Shown: one piece after another, positions 32,692 to 44,014 of the stretch
Layout: each line of letters opens with the position of its first letter
How positions within the stretch are numbered: the stretch's first letter is position 1
Assembly (NCBI GenBank): GCA_037176705.1
Contig: CM073891.1
Location: 94,136,327 to 94,200,326 of the forward strand
Length of the DNA: 64,000 bases
From: Molossus alvarezi
Lineage: Eukaryota; Chordata; Mammalia; Chiroptera; Molossidae
Direction: 5' to 3'
The notes under the pieces: model-generated
Seen by the model: the letters and a program-made list of their open reading frames with translations, nothing else
Told to the model about the DNA's origin: nothing
Databases searched by the model: none
Translations under genes and position numbers: made by a program

Positions 32692-35600
32692 AGACACAAA
32701 ACAAATTTCAATAATTTAAAATTGAAATCATACCAAGCATCTTCTCTCACCACAATAGTATGAAACTAGAAATCAATCACACACACACACACACACACAC
32801 AAACAACTGAAAAACACACAAAGACATGGAAGCTAAATAATAGTAAACAATGAATGGGTTAACAATATGATCAAGAAAGAAATCAAAAGATACCCTGAAA
32901 CAGTAAAAATGAAAACAAAACAACCCAAAATCTATGGACAGAGTAAAACCAGTCCTAAGAGGAAAAGTCATAGCATTGCAGGAAACTAGTAAAATTGAAG
33001 CAGCAATAAAAAAAACAAAAAACAAAAAACAACTCCCAACAAACAAAAGTCCTGCACTGGATGGCTTCACAGGTGAATTTTATCAAACTTTCAGAAAAGA
33101 ACTAACACCTACTCTTCTCAAACTATTACAAAAAATTCAAGTGAAGTGAAGACTCCCAGGCTTATTTTATGAAGCCAGTATTACCCTCATTTCAAAACTA
33201 GATAAAGACACTACAAAGAAAGAAAATTATAGGCCAATATCCCTGATGAACATAGATGTTAAAATCCTCAATAAAATATTCGTAAACCAGATCTAGCAAT
33301 ACATTAAAAAGATTATACACATGATCAAGTGGGATGTATTTCAGAAAATCAAGGTCGATCTAATATCTGCAAATCAATAAACATGATACACGACATAAAA
33401 AAAATGAAGGATAAAAATTATATGATCATATCAATAGATTCAGAAAAAGCATTTGACACAACCCAGCTCTGAATTATGATAAAAACTTTCAGCAAAGTGG
33501 GAATAGAGGGAACATACCTCAACATAAGAAAAAATAACATGTATGACAAACCCACAGCCAACATCATACTCAATGTGTAACACTAAAAGCATTTCCCTTA
33601 AGATCAGAAACAAGACAGGGATGTCCACTTTCACCATTGCCATTCAACGTAGTACTGGAAGTCCTAGTCATAGTAATCAGACATGAAGAAGAAATAAAAG
33701 ATATTCAAATTGGAAAGAAAGATGTGAAATTGTCATTATTTGCAGATGACATAATACAGTATATAGAGAACCCTAAATATTCCACACAAAAGAAAACAAA
33801 ACAAAAAACACTAGAACTGATAAATGAATTCAGTAAAGCAGGAAAATATAAAATAAATATTTGGAAATCAGTTGCATTTTTAGACACCACAATGAACTAA
33901 TAGAAAAAAAATCTAAGAATGTAATCCCATTTCCAATTGCTTCAGAAAATTAATAAAATACCTAGGAATATATTTAACCAAAGATGTTAAAGACCTGTAC
34001 TCAGAAAATTATAAGACACTGAAAAAATAAACTGAAGAAGATACAAATAAGTAGAAGCATAAACCATATTCATAGATAGAAAGAATTGACATCATTAAAA
34101 TGTCCATACTACCCCAAACAATCTATAGATTCAATGCAATTCTTATCAAGATACCAATGGCATATTTCACAGAACTAAAATAAATATTCCAAAAATGTAT
34201 TTGGAACCACAAAAGACCCCAAATAGCCACACAAGACTAAACTCAAAGCAGATTAAATACTTAAATGTAAGACTTGAAACCATAAAAATCCCAGAGGAAA
34301 ACATAGGCAGTAAAATCTCAGACATTTCTCATAGCAGTATTTTTTCTGATATACCTCTTCAGGCAAGGGAAATAAATTAAAAAATAAATAAATAAACAAA
34401 TGTGACTACATCAAACTAAAGAGTTTTTGCACAGCAAAGGAAACTATCAACAAAATTAGAAGACAACCCACCGAATGGGAGAACATATCCACCAATGATA
34501 CATCTTTGTGAGGGGTTAATATCCAAAATTTATAAAGAACTTATACAACTCAACAGCAAAACAAACAACGCACTTAAGACCACCTGAAATTGAGCTGAAT
34601 GAAAGTCTCGCAAATACAAAATTAAAGAAGCCCATCGAAACTGGTAGGAGAGGTAAATGTGTGTATGGGCTGGTTTCACACCCACATGTGGTGGGTAAAA
34701 ATCAGGAGGGCTACCTCAGCTGTGACGGTCCTCCCTGAGGAGTGAGGGGTTCCCATCCCACACTAGTCCCCCAGCTCAGGGTTCCAGTACCAGGAAGAGA
34801 AGTCCCCAAAACTTCTGGCTGAAAAAAACATTGGGGACTGAGGCCTCAAGCTGAACTGTCCCCAGCAGCTCATCTTAAAGGTCCTGCACATGGACTAATT
34901 TGGATTCACACCCTCCAGGTTCTAGCAAAGGGGAGGCAGCTTGAAAGGCACCAGAGACACAATGGAAAGAACTGAGTTGTTTGGCATAGGTATGAGAGCT
35001 GGAGAGGCAGTTTTCTCCTGGACAGACGTGTGGGTGGAGGCCATGTTACTATGGTGAGCCCTTCCCCAGGGCAGCAGATGGCCACAATATCTGGGTCTCA
35101 AGCAACCTGGCTCATACTATTTGCCCTGCCCTGGTAATTCCCTGCCCCACCCAACTTTCGGGCCCACCCAAGCTGTTTCCAGTGGCTTTATCATAATAAT
35201 GGCCTGTCTTGGCTCCTGCTTCAGTTTCCTAAAATCTGTCAAACAAGCAGCATCTGGTCTAAGCAAGCCTCATATCTCTCATTAAGTGGTCCCATGCCTG
35301 GCCCTAGAAGCAGCCAGCCTTGGTTCACAACTTGGCTTTGCCTGGGCACCTCCAAGCCCAGCACAAGAAGCAGCCATCAGCAGATCGCTTTGTAGCTTAT
35401 GCCTGGTGGTCCCCGGTAGAACACAGGCAGTGTCTGGCCTTGCCCCAGAGCCAGCACTCCCAGTGGACAGTTTCAGACCATGTCGAAGCACCACCACCCA
35501 ACCACCTCCAGAAGAGACACACTCCAGGAATGGACTCAGTGGGTACCAGAGCCCTGCTGAAGTGAATCTTGCTCTGTTTGATGGGCTCCTAAACAGATGA

Positions 35601-35899
35601 TCCTCCAAGGTAGCCAGAGGCCAGTGGTCAGTGGGCACAACCAGTTCTTGTATGTGGTCAGCCTGAGTAAATCCCTCCCACTGATGTGCCAACAGCAATC
35701 AAGACTCAATTACAACAGAATAGTGGACATTAGACACGAGGGGTGTACCTCAAGGGCCCAGCTGGGCTAATTAGGGAGGCTATACTACTGGATCCTACAG
35801 GACACCTACTATAATAGACCACTCTACGAAGCCTAGGAAACATAGCAGCTCTTCCTAATACATAGAAACAAACACAGGGAGAAAACGAAAATAAGAAGA

Positions 35900-36960
35900 C
35901 AAAGAACTATGTCCCAAATGAAAGAACAGAACAAATTCCAGAAAAAGAACTAAATAAAATAGAGACATGCAATCTACAAGATGCAGGGTTCAAAACACTG
36001 GCTACAAGAATGCTCAATGAACTTAGTGAGAACTTCAACAAAGGGATAGTAAGCATAAAAGAGGACACGTTCACCATAAAAAAAGAACAGTAAGAAATGA
36101 AGGCTGCACTAAATAAAATAAAGAATAATTTACAGAGAATCAACAGCAGAATTGATGAAGCAAGAATTAAGTCAGCAACTTGGAATATAAGGAGGCAAAA
36201 ATACTCAATCAGAATAGCAAAAAAAAAAAAAAAAATCCAAAAATATTAAGATAGTGTAAGGAGCCTCTGGGACAACTTCAAGTGTACCAATATTTGTATC
36301 ATGAGGGTGCCAGAAGAAGAGAGAAAGCAAGAAATTGAAAACCTATTTGAAAAAATAATGACAGAAAACTTCCTTAACCTGGTGAATGAAATAGACACAC
36401 ATGTCCAGGAAGCACAGAGAATCACAAAGAAGATGAACCTAAAGAGGCCCACACCAAGACACATCATAATTACAATGAAAAAGTTTAAAGACAAAGAGAG
36501 AACCTTAAAAGCAACAAGAGAACCTGACTGGTGTGGCTCAGTGGTTAGGAGATGATCCATGCACCAAGAGGTCGCCTGTTCAATTCCTGATTGGGACACA
36601 TGCCTAGGTTGTGGGCCTGATCCCCAGTGGGCAGCGTGCAGGAGGCCACCAATTGATGTTCTCTTTCATTGATGTTTCTGTCTCTCTCTCCATTTCCCTT
36701 CCTCTCTCTCTAAAATCAATAAAGAAAAAAACATTTTTTAAATAAAAATAAAGCAACAAGAGAAAAGCAGTTAAGTACCTACAGGAGAGTTCCCATAAGA
36801 CTGTCAGTTGATTTCTCAAAAGAAACATTGCAGACCAAAAGGGAGTAGCAAGAAATATTCAAAGTGATGGAAAGCAAGAACCTGCAACCAAGATCACTCT
36901 ACCAAGAAAATCAATCATTTAGAATCAGTGGACATATAAAGATCGTCCCATATAAAAAAA
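35900..36960 (+). pseudogene. ORF1 of HAL1-like copy 3, degenerate
   Basis: The amino part near 35905 starts with a CAAATGAAAGAACAGAACAA block, as in the other copies. The best open piece, 36301-36555, keeps RVPEEERKQEIENLFEKIM and VQEAQRITKKMNLKRPTPRH of the RRM/CTD region. The C-terminal piece (36775-36960) is split off by a SINE. Numerous stops are present. Confidence 0.8.
36523..36749 (+). mobile_element. VES-like SINE (short lineage)
   Basis: Head CCTGACTGGTGTGGCTCAGT, GTTCAATTCCTGATTGGGAC, ATGTTCTCTTTCATTGATGT, CT run and AAAATCAATAAAG. Flanked by AAAGCAACAAGAGAA at 36508-36522 and 36750-36764 (15 bp, identical). Confidence 0.95.
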
Positions 36961-36969
36961 GCTAAAGGA

Positions 36970-37234
36970 GCCCTGGTCAGTTTGGCTCAGCGGTTAGAGC
37001 ATCGGCCTGCGGTCCGGAGAGACCCGGGTTCGGTTCCCGCTAAGAGCATGTACCTCGGTTGCAGTTTGTCCCGGCCCTGGTTGGGTCGTGTGGGTGGCGA
37101 CCACTCGATGTGTCCCTTTCACGTCCATGTCTCTCTCTCTCTCTCCCTCCCACTCTATCTGAACAAAATATCAAACAATGTCCTCAGGTGAGGACTAAAA
37201 AAATAAAATTAAAACATTAAAAAAAATTAAAATT
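36970..37234 (+). mobile_element. VES SINE (long lineage)
   Basis: GCCCTGGTCAGTTTGGCTCA, GGGTTCGGTTCCCGC, CCCGGCCCTGGTTGGGTCGT, CT run, ATGTCCTCAGGTGAGGACTA and a long A-rich tail. Flanked by AAAAAAAGCTAAAGGA (36954-36969) and a matching copy ending at 37252. Confidence 0.95.
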
Positions 37235-37365
37235 AAAAAAAAAGCTAAAGGAATTCATCAGTTATCTAATGTCTAAGCACTGAGGTGTATTCCTGAAACT
37301 TATATGATATTGTATGTCAACTGTAATTTAAAAATTAAAAATTGGTTTAAAAAATAAAAATGAAA

Positions 37366-38525
37366 CTGCCTTCAGATCTAGCATTCCTTTTTTGCTCTTT
37401 CAAACATTAATTTGAAAGCCCTGGCCTGTTTTGCTCAATGGTTAGAACGCCGGCCCATGGACAAATCAGACCCGGGTTTGATTCCGGCCTAGGGCATGTA
37501 CCTCGGTTGTGGTTCATCCCTGGTCCTGGCTGGGGTCGCACGGGAGGCAGCCAGTCAATGTGTCTCCCTCACATCGATGTTTCTCTCTGTCTTTCTCTCT
37601 CCCTCTCTCCCTCCCTCCTACTCTGTCTGAAGATAAATGGAAAAATATCCTCAGGTGAGGATTAAAAAAAAACAAAAACATACTCTCAAACATTAATTTG
37701 AAAGAATATATGTACCCTCATGTTCATTGCAGAGTTATTTACAATAGCCAAGATTTGGAAGCAGCCCATGTCCAATTGTAGATAAGTGGTTTAAAAAGCT
37801 GTGGTACATTTACATAATGGAATACTACTTGGCCATAAAAAAGAATGTGACAGCAATGAATGGTTCTGGAGAGTATTATGCTAAGTGAAATAAGTCAGAG
37901 AAAGACAAGTACCATATAATTTCACTCATATGTGAACTATATTGATATGTGAACTATCAAGCAAAATAAAGACAGATTCATAGATAGAGAGCAGGCAGAC
38001 AGCTCTGGTGGGGAGTCAGGGGTAGGAGGTGGGGAGTGGGTGGAGGGATCGAGGAAAAAATGGATATAACTCACGGGCATGGACAAAGGTGTGGTGATTG
38101 CAGGGTGGGGAGGGAGTGGGTGAAGGTGGAAGAGGGTATAGCGGGGATAAATAACGATGGGAAAAAATAAATAAAAACTTGAGCTGATTATTTTGAAAAG
38201 TAGAAACAGACACATAGATATATAGAGAACAGACAGCTGTTATAGAGGAGGGATTTGGGAGGCTGGATGAAAAATGTGAAGGGATTAAGCAAAAAAATAA
38301 CAACTCATAGACACAGACAACAGTGTGGTGATTAGCAGAGGGAAAGGGGGTGGGGGAGGTATAAGAGGGTAAAGGGGGACTAAATGGTGATAAAAGGAGA
38401 CTTGCCTTTGGGTGGTGAACACACAATACAATGTTCAGACAATATATTATAAAATTGTACACCTGAAACCTGTATAATCTTATTAACCAATACCACCCCA
38501 ATAAAGTCAATAAAAAAATTTAAAA
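37366..38525 (+). mobile_element. C-terminal ORF2 and 3' UTR of old L1
   Basis: After the VES (37419-37685) the sequence reads TTCATTGCAGAGTTATTTAC, AATAGCCAAGATTTGGAAGC and TGGAATACTACTTGGCC (end of ORF2). A G-rich 3' UTR with two related segments (around 37980-38180 and 38210-38400) and the terminus ACCTGAAACCTGTATAATCT .. CCCCAATAAAGTCAATAAAA follow. The right 16-bp target-site duplication follows directly. Confidence 0.85.
37419..37685 (+). mobile_element. VES SINE (long lineage)
   Basis: Head CCTGGCCTGTTTTGCTCAAT, CCCGGGTTTGATTCCGGCC, CCCTGGTCCTGGCTGGGGTC, CT run, AAATATCCTCAGGTGAGGAT and A tail. A perfect 19-bp duplication TCAAACATTAATTTGAAAG lies at 37400-37418 and 37686-37704. Confidence 0.97.
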
Positions 38526-38541
38526 AAACAATAAACCAGAG
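38526..38541 (+). repeat. Target-site duplication of old L1 (right)
   Basis: AAACAATAAACCAGAG, identical to 19436-19451 some 19 kb upstream. Confidence 0.85.
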
Positions 38542-39347
38542 AGTGGAGCAGGATGTGTGTTGATTAAGAGCCAAACTGCCATCACACAAAGGGGAGGTTC
38601 TGGGCTGGAGAAAGGGGTATAGAGAGAGGAGGAAAGGGCTTCCATATTCACCTGGACATCTGCCCCATCGTTTGTCTATAGGGCATCCTTGTATGAACTA
38701 GAAAAAAGCGCTCCTTCTTCAAGATACATGACGTTTATTTTCTGGAAAATCATCACATACAAATCAATGGTGTCTATGTGGGAATAGGGCTCCCTGGCAT
38801 GTGACACGTTTGTACAGGGCATGACCATTCCATGAAGGCTCGGGCACACACTGCCCCTCCCTATTTCCTTGATAAACACTCGGCTGCAGAGGAGAGGGAT
38901 TAAAAATTCTTCTGTATGTTGGGGGACTGTGCCATGCTTGCCATCATAGATCTCATGAAGGAGGCAGGCTTGGGGTGCCCGTACCAACACAGAGCTGCAG
39001 TACAGTAGAAGCTGGCAGCCGGCTGTCCAAGAGCAGATAGGTCTGAGATGAACTCAATTCCCCCACCTCAATGTTTGGGGCCTTCAAGAAACCCAGAGAG
39101 GCATTGAAGGCAGCTGAGGATTGAAAGCCAGCAAAACTACTAAGGGGTAATTCTGGTTCCAGGCAAGCTGACTCCTACCTGAGGCTGCAGAGTGACCAGC
39201 AGGGACCAGGAAGATGTTACTGACTCTTAGAATAGCAAGTCCCAACAAGAGCCTTGGTTCGGACCGAATCCGGAGAAGGAGATGCTGAGCTTCTGGGCAA
39301 CACTTGCCATGTTTGGCCTGTGCATAAAAGACCAGATGATAAGCCAC
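38542..39347. other. No gene assigned; long minus-strand frame
   Basis: Unique DNA. A 104-codon ATG frame runs on the minus strand from 38990 to 38676. I recognise no domain. A minus-strand AATAAA (plus-strand TTTATT at 38733-38738) lies inside the frame, which argues against a real exon. Confidence 0.35.
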
Positions 39348-39361
39348 AAAAATGCAGATGC

Positions 39362-39602
39362 TGCCCTGGCCGGTATGGCTTAGCAGTAAGAGCATCGCCT
39401 GCAGACCGAAGAGTCCCGGGTTCGATTTCAGCCAAGGGCATGTACCTTGGTTGTGGTTCATTCCTGCCCCAGTTGGGGTTGCGTGGCTAGAAACCAATTG
39501 ATGTGTCTCTCTCACGTTGATGTTTCTCCCTCTCTTCCTCTCTCTCTCCCTCCAGCTCTATCTGAATTTTAATGTTAAAATATACTCTGGTGAGGATCAA
39601 AA
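39362..39602 (+). mobile_element. VES SINE (long lineage, diverged)
   Basis: CCCTGGCCGGTATGGCTTAG, CCCGGGTTCGATTTCAGCC, CTGCCCCAGTTGGGGTTGCG, CT run, ATATACTCTGGTGAGGATCA and A tail. Flanked by AAAAATGCAGATGC at 39348-39361 and 39603-39616. Confidence 0.95.
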
Positions 39603-39616
39603 AAAAATGCAGATGC

Positions 39617-40529
39617 CCACATAGGAACAAGACAACCCTGATGCTGTCCTCAGATGCCAGGATCATGGCCCCTTAGGGATCACAGTCAGAGAGAAGGGGG
39701 AGAGGAGGAAGGAAGTTTCTATTTGACAGTGATTGCCTTACCTTAAATTGGAAAGATTACTTTTCCCTTACTGATTTTTTTTAAACCATTGTATATATTT
39801 CTTTTTAACACTTGAATTTTGTAACTATGTGATTATCATGCTTACCCCAAACAAAACGCTCATTACGTATTCCTCAGGTGTCTCCTTCTCCCTGTTTCTC
39901 ACCTCTCTTTCAGCTGCAGGCTAGGCATTCCAAGTCCATAATCAGCCCTAAGAGGGACATTTAACCTTGAAAGACTTCAGACTTTTGCTTTTTAACTGTG
40001 GAATTTCCCCATTTCTTTTACCCTGTCTGATCTCACAGGGTAACTCGTAGTATATTTTTTAGAAAACCGTAATGACACATGGTTGTTTAGGAAGTGGAAA
40101 TAAAAGGGATTCGTAACCAAGTTGTGTTCCTGATCTGCAGCAGATGACAGAGAGCCTGCTACCAGCCATGCGTGTCCAGAGTGGACAGCATTCGAGGGAG
40201 GACTACTTCATCACAACAGTCCTGGAGGGATAGCCCTGGAGACCTTCATGATGGAAGAACCAAGTTCTCCTCCACTGAATGTCCTCTCCCAAGGTGACAG
40301 TATGTATGGAGTCTATAGTGTGTACTTGTTAAGGAACAAAATATGAAATGTTTCATTTTGGGAGCTTATATTTAATTTTAACAACTTCAAACTGTAGATT
40401 CTTTCTGAAAATGATTAGTTTAACTCTCTGCTCTACCCAAAGTTTTGACTTTAACAAAATTCAGAGCCTTTCATATCATTCTTCTTTCACATAATGTAGC
40501 ACTGACATCATAATGCCCCGTGGAATTGT
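39617..40529. other. No gene seen
   Basis: AT-rich unique DNA with nothing recognised. Confidence 0.45.
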
Positions 40530-40770
40530 TTTAATGATAATAATAGTAATCGCTAACACTTGTTGAGCATGTCCTTGTGTCAGGAACTAGTCTATGGACT
40601 CTATATAAACTAGTTCATTTAATTCGTGCGACCCTATGAGACAACTACCGTTATTAATCCCATTTTATAGATGGACAACTGAGGCAGAGACGGGTTAAAT
40701 AAGCTCTCACAGCTGGTGAGTTTAGGGCCCGTCTCCAAACCACACTAGGCTCATATTTAAGTTGGTCTTT
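40530..40770 (+). mobile_element. MIR SINE
   Basis: AATAGTAATCGCTAACACTT, GTTGAGCATGTCCTTGTGTC, ATCCCATTTTATAGATGGAC, AACTGAGGCAGAGACGGGTT and CTCACAGCTGGTGAGTTTAG give a nearly complete MIR. Confidence 0.9.
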
Positions 40771-40794
40771 AGTAAACGTTAAAACTCCTTAAAG

Positions 40795-40880
40795 TTTTAG
40801 GAATTGTCTTCTATCCCTACTACCTAGCATAACAGGCAGAAGGCAGGGAACAAATAAAAGATTATTGACTTGACTTTTAG
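40795..40880 (+). mobile_element. Possible L2 3' end
   Basis: TCTATCCCTACTACCTAGCA and GGGAACAAATAAAAGATTAT recall the L2 end (ATCCCCAGCACCTAGCACAG .. CAATAAATG). Short and diverged. Confidence 0.4.
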
Positions 40881-41554
40881 AAATAATATGGGAATTGGGC
40901 TGTCACCTGTCTTTGTGGATCTAACATAAACCCTCTCATTTTATAACTGGCTCTATAAAAGAAGTTCACTATTGGTCACCTCATTCTGATTTATGGTGGA
41001 CTATGTCGCCAAGAAAAATTGGTCTAGATATTATATCTGTGGTTAGAACCAAAGCTTTGATTTGACCTCTCTGAAACGCATCGGTAGTACATTTTGATTT
41101 ATTGGTAGGTTTTGGGGGGGTTTTTTAACCAAGACCTAAACAAGTGTCTCAGAGGGATAATTTTTGCCATATGTCATATACATTTATTACTGAAAACCTG
41201 ATGTAAACAGACTCCAATTTAATTGTACTTGGGCAGTTTGTTTCTGAAAGATAATCTATATTGAGTCTTCTATAAATGAAAAAAAACCTCTTATTTGTTC
41301 CTTTTGTAAATCTATATAAATTACATCTGTGTCAAATTGATGTTCCCAGTCTGACGCCCTAGCAATAGTAGTCGTGTAATGAGGTAGGCTTATTTCAGCC
41401 TTATCATGTCAGTAAGATCTTTGGCTGACGGACACCTCCTCAGATTGTCAGAGAAGTTCTACTGTGCGTCCCAGGAGGCTCTTTTGGGGTCTCTTTTAAA
41501 ATACAACCATCATTATATTCAAGTTTCTGGAGGAGCTATTAAAATTTTTTTAAA
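40881..41554. other. No gene seen
   Basis: AT-rich unique DNA. Confidence 0.45.
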
Positions 41555-41568
41555 AAGCAAAGAGGTGG

Positions 41569-41841
41569 CCTTGGCCAGTTTGGCTCAGCGGTTAGAGCGT
41601 TGGCCCACGGACCAGAGACTCCCGGGTTCGGTTCCCACTAAGGGGGTGTACCTCGGTTGCGGTTTTTCCCCGGCCCTTGTTGGGGTCATGTGGGCGGCAA
41701 CCACTCAATCTGTCTCTCTCACATTGATGTTTCTCTCTCTTTCTCCCTCTCTCCCTCCTGCTCTATCTGAAGATAAATGCAAAAATGTCCTTGGGTGAGG
41801 AAAATAAATAAATAAATAAATAAACAAACAAACAAACAAGC
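41569..41841 (+). mobile_element. VES SINE (long lineage)
   Basis: CCTTGGCCAGTTTGGCTCAG, CCCGGGTTCGGTTCCCAC, CCCCGGCCCTTGTTGGGGTC, CT run and ATGTCCTTGGGTGAGG, with a tail expanded to (AAAT)n(AAAC)n. Flanks AAGCAAAGAGGTGG (41555-41568) and AAGCAAAGATGTGG (41842-41855). Confidence 0.95.
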
Positions 41842-41855
41842 AAGCAAAGATGTGG

Positions 41856-43375
41856 TTGGAACGGATTCAGTCCTGCCTTACTTTCTCTGCTGCCTGTTCC
41901 CACCGCCGCATGGCTGAGAGCTCTAGCAGTCAACTCAGAGCAGTCAACTCAGGGTCTAGAGTTGTGCTAATATCAGCATTAGCCACAACCTTTTTCTCTC
42001 ACTGGGGTGTGAGATTGTCTCAGTCAGAACCCAGTAGCCTAGCTACAGCTGTGAGGTACTTGGGTACCATCTGTACCCCCACCTCCAACCCCATGCTTTC
42101 TTTTCTCCCAACTCCATCTGCTGTGCTGGGGGAAACTTGGGGTCTGCATATCTCCCAAGTTAAAATACAGCCTGCCTCCCGGCCAAGGAACTTCTGCACC
42201 AGCCTGGGAAGGCCCAGCTAAGGACCAGTGCCTGGCTTGCTCTAAACTGGCCTTTCTTTGCCTTGGTGGTGAGACTTGAGACTTGGAAATGAGTTTAAGA
42301 GAAAACGTTCTTTCAGGCTGCCTGACACGAGTTACTCGGCTGCCTCTTGTGGCACCAACGGAGTCCTGCACTGGAAGTCTGGGCACCAAAGTCTTAACAA
42401 GCGCACACTGGCAGGCGTCTGTCCTCTGTGCCCGTGTCCCCACAAGTTCCTTGAAAAGATGGCAAAGGATATATATATCCTTTGTCTTGAAGTAGTATTT
42501 CATTGTATATTATATATATAAATCAAGGATTCTGATCAAAAGCTACTACTATGTAATTTTCACTCCTTAGCATTCTGGAAAATTTATTATAGTTTATGCT
42601 AAAATACAATTCATCTTTTGGGTTAAAATTGTACTCTCTGGCTTCTAAAAGTTCTAGTTAAATGTTTCTAATTCGTATAGACTATTGGATAGCAAAAAGC
42701 AGTTCACGTCTTATGCTACATTTATTTTTTAATTGCATTTATGTAACTGGATTAATATACTCAATTGTTGTTGGTTTGTTGTTGTTCTTGTTTTTTGAGA
42801 GAAAAAAGTAAAAGGCAGAGATCCTGAAAGCTGTGGATTGATTCCGACGAATGGACATTCATCATCAACAGCCTCAGGGGATAGTCTAGTTTTTAGTAAG
42901 AAACTAAAGTAAGAAAATATCTCCGATGGTTGCATTGATCTGCTCACACCATCCTCAGACTATTCGTTACTTCTTAATAATAGTTCATTTTCTCCTTTCT
43001 TAGGAAGAATTGATTTTTTAGTTTAGTCCTTATGATTCACAAAAGAAAGAATATGAAGATTTTTGCTTTTAGAAGATGAAAGCTTATGAAGAGGATGTGG
43101 AACTAAAATGAATCCTTATTTTTAATATAATAGTCTTTCTGAAAAATCAATATGGCTAAAAATATAAAAGAGCACCCCCCCTAAATTTACTGCAAATACA
43201 GCTAGCAAATCTAAATCAGGGAAAATATATTGAAGTTCCTGACAATAAAGTTCTCTCCAAGAGAGAACAAGAAACATGAAGACTGAGGAGTTTTGCAGCT
43301 AAATGTGCTCATGGTGGCTTTCCGGTTCACCCCCGTGGTGGGGGGAGGAGCCGGCGAGAAGTAGTAATGATAGTA
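41856..43375. other. No gene assigned
   Basis: Moderately GC-rich at 41860-42440, with overlapping 120-150 codon frames on both strands (41850-42221 plus, 42039-42503 minus). None shows a domain that I recognise. AT-rich from 42460 to 43300. Confidence 0.35.
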
Positions 43376-43521
43376 GAGATGGTGGTAGCAGCTGGCACTG
43401 AGTGCTTACTGTGTGCCAGGACCGTGCAAGGTCTTATTTCATTTAATCCTTAGGGAAATCTCTAAGAGGTAAATAATCATTGTTATTTTATTCCCGTTTT
43501 ACAGATAAGAAAACAAAGAGA
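43376..43521 (+). mobile_element. MIR SINE, cut by L1
   Basis: GGCACTGAGTGCTTACTGTG, TGCCAGGACCGTGCAAGG, ATTTCATTTAATCCTTAG and TATTCCCGTTTTACAGATAA. The 3' part is absent because the L1 end at 43522 follows. Confidence 0.85.
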
Positions 43522-43808
43522 AATAAGTATCACATGATCTCACTTATTTATGGAATCTAATGAACAAAATAAACTGACGAACAAAATAGATCCGGAGACA
43601 TGGAAGCTGGGAACAGACTGACAAACCTCGAGGTGGGGTGGTGGGGGAGAGATAAGCCAAAGAACTTACATGCATTATGTATAACCAATGGACACAAGCA
43701 ATGGTATGGGGAAGGCAGGAGGGGTATGGGAGTAGGGAGGAGGGCCAGTGGGGGTGAGGGACATCTGTAATATTTTCAACAATAAAGATAAAACAAAAAA
43801 AGAAAAAA
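43522..43808 (+). mobile_element. 5'-truncated L1 3' end
   Basis: TATCACATGATCTCACTTAT, TGGAATCTAATGAACAAAAT, G-rich UTR, GGACATCTGTAATATTTTCA and ACAATAAAGATAAAAC. This is the same 3' UTR family as the young L1 and the HAL1-like copies. Confidence 0.9.
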
Positions 43809-43809
43809 A

Positions 43810-43915
43810 TTCACATAACATAAAATTCACTATTTTAAAGTATACAATTCAGTGGTAGATACTACACTCACAGAATCCATGCTTTCAATAATACACTATA
43901 TTGCCAACACTATAT
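43810..43915 (+). mobile_element. Old L1M-type fragment
   Basis: TTCACATAACATAAAATTCA, CTATTTTAAAGTATACAATT and CAGTGGTAGATAC resemble a common segment of old mammalian L1 3' UTRs. The class assignment is uncertain. Confidence 0.55.
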
Positions 43916-43924
43916 ATATCTTTT

Positions 43925-44003
43925 TTAAATTTATTTATTTTTGTTACAGATGTTTCTCCTTTTCCCCCCACTAATTCCCCCCTCCCCCTCCTATATCTTA
44001 AAC
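43925..44003 (-). mobile_element. Short L1 3' end
   Basis: TTTTGTTACAGATGTTTCTC followed by C-rich sequence is the reverse of the L1 3' UTR tail. The same piece occurs at 58612. Only the last ~80 bases are present. Confidence 0.75.
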
Positions 44004-44014
44004 CTAACTTACCA

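Larger units (their letters stand above)
31403..34574 (+). pseudogene. Old L1 ORF1 end and ORF2, degenerate
   Basis: After the last ORF1 codons, ORF2 starts near 31525 (PLITLNVNGINAP segment). The endonuclease part is split by SINEs at 31643-31954 and 32450-32691. RT remnants follow, with FADD at 33739-33750. An internal deletion near 34230 fuses distant parts. Many stops and frameshifts are present. It resumes after the ORF1-only insertion at about 37366. Confidence 0.85.
34575..37365 (+). mobile_element. Older ORF1-only (HAL1-like) element, copy 3
   Basis: Its 5' UTR (from GACCACCTGAAATTGAGCTG) aligns with the HAL1-like 5' UTRs, but the first ~115 bases are missing. ORF1 follows, then a different short 3' end (CCTGAAACTTATATGATATT .. 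GTATGTCAACTGTAATTT plus A-rich). The join lies in the last ORF1 codons, so loss of ORF2 was independent of copies 1 and 2. Without two SINEs it is about 2.3 kb. It interrupts the old L1 ORF2, and about 0.3 kb of ORF2 is missing at this site. I see no clear target-site duplication. Confidence 0.7.
19452..38525 (+). mobile_element. Old full-length L1 swollen by nested insertions
   Basis: The 5' UTR starts GAGGGGTCTAAGATGG at 19452 and ORF1 starts near 21558. ORF1 is interrupted at 22594 by a younger L1 and resumes at 31403. ORF2 runs from about 31525 to 34574, is interrupted by an ORF1-only element, and its C-terminal part and 3' UTR run from about 37366 to 38525. The 3' end (TGTACACCTGAAACCTGTAT .. 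ACCAATACCACCCCAATAAA) is the usual Laurasiatherian L1 terminus. Identical 16-bp flanks at both ends show that these pieces belonged to one insertion. All frames are broken by stops and indels. About 0.3 kb of ORF2 is missing around the 34.6-37.4 kb insertion. Confidence 0.8.

Noticed and set aside
36970..37040. tRNA gene suggested by A and B boxes in VES heads
   Set aside because: No cloverleaf with a proper acceptor stem and anticodon arm; the boxes belong to the SINE promoter.
38676..38990. 104-codon minus-strand frame as a gene
   Set aside because: No recognised domain, a poly(A) signal inside the frame, and no promoter evidence.
41850..42503. Possible exon pair (123 codons plus, 154 codons minus)
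   Set aside because: Frames overlap on opposite strands in GC-richer DNA, with no domain, splice pattern or repeat that I recognise. Left as unassigned.
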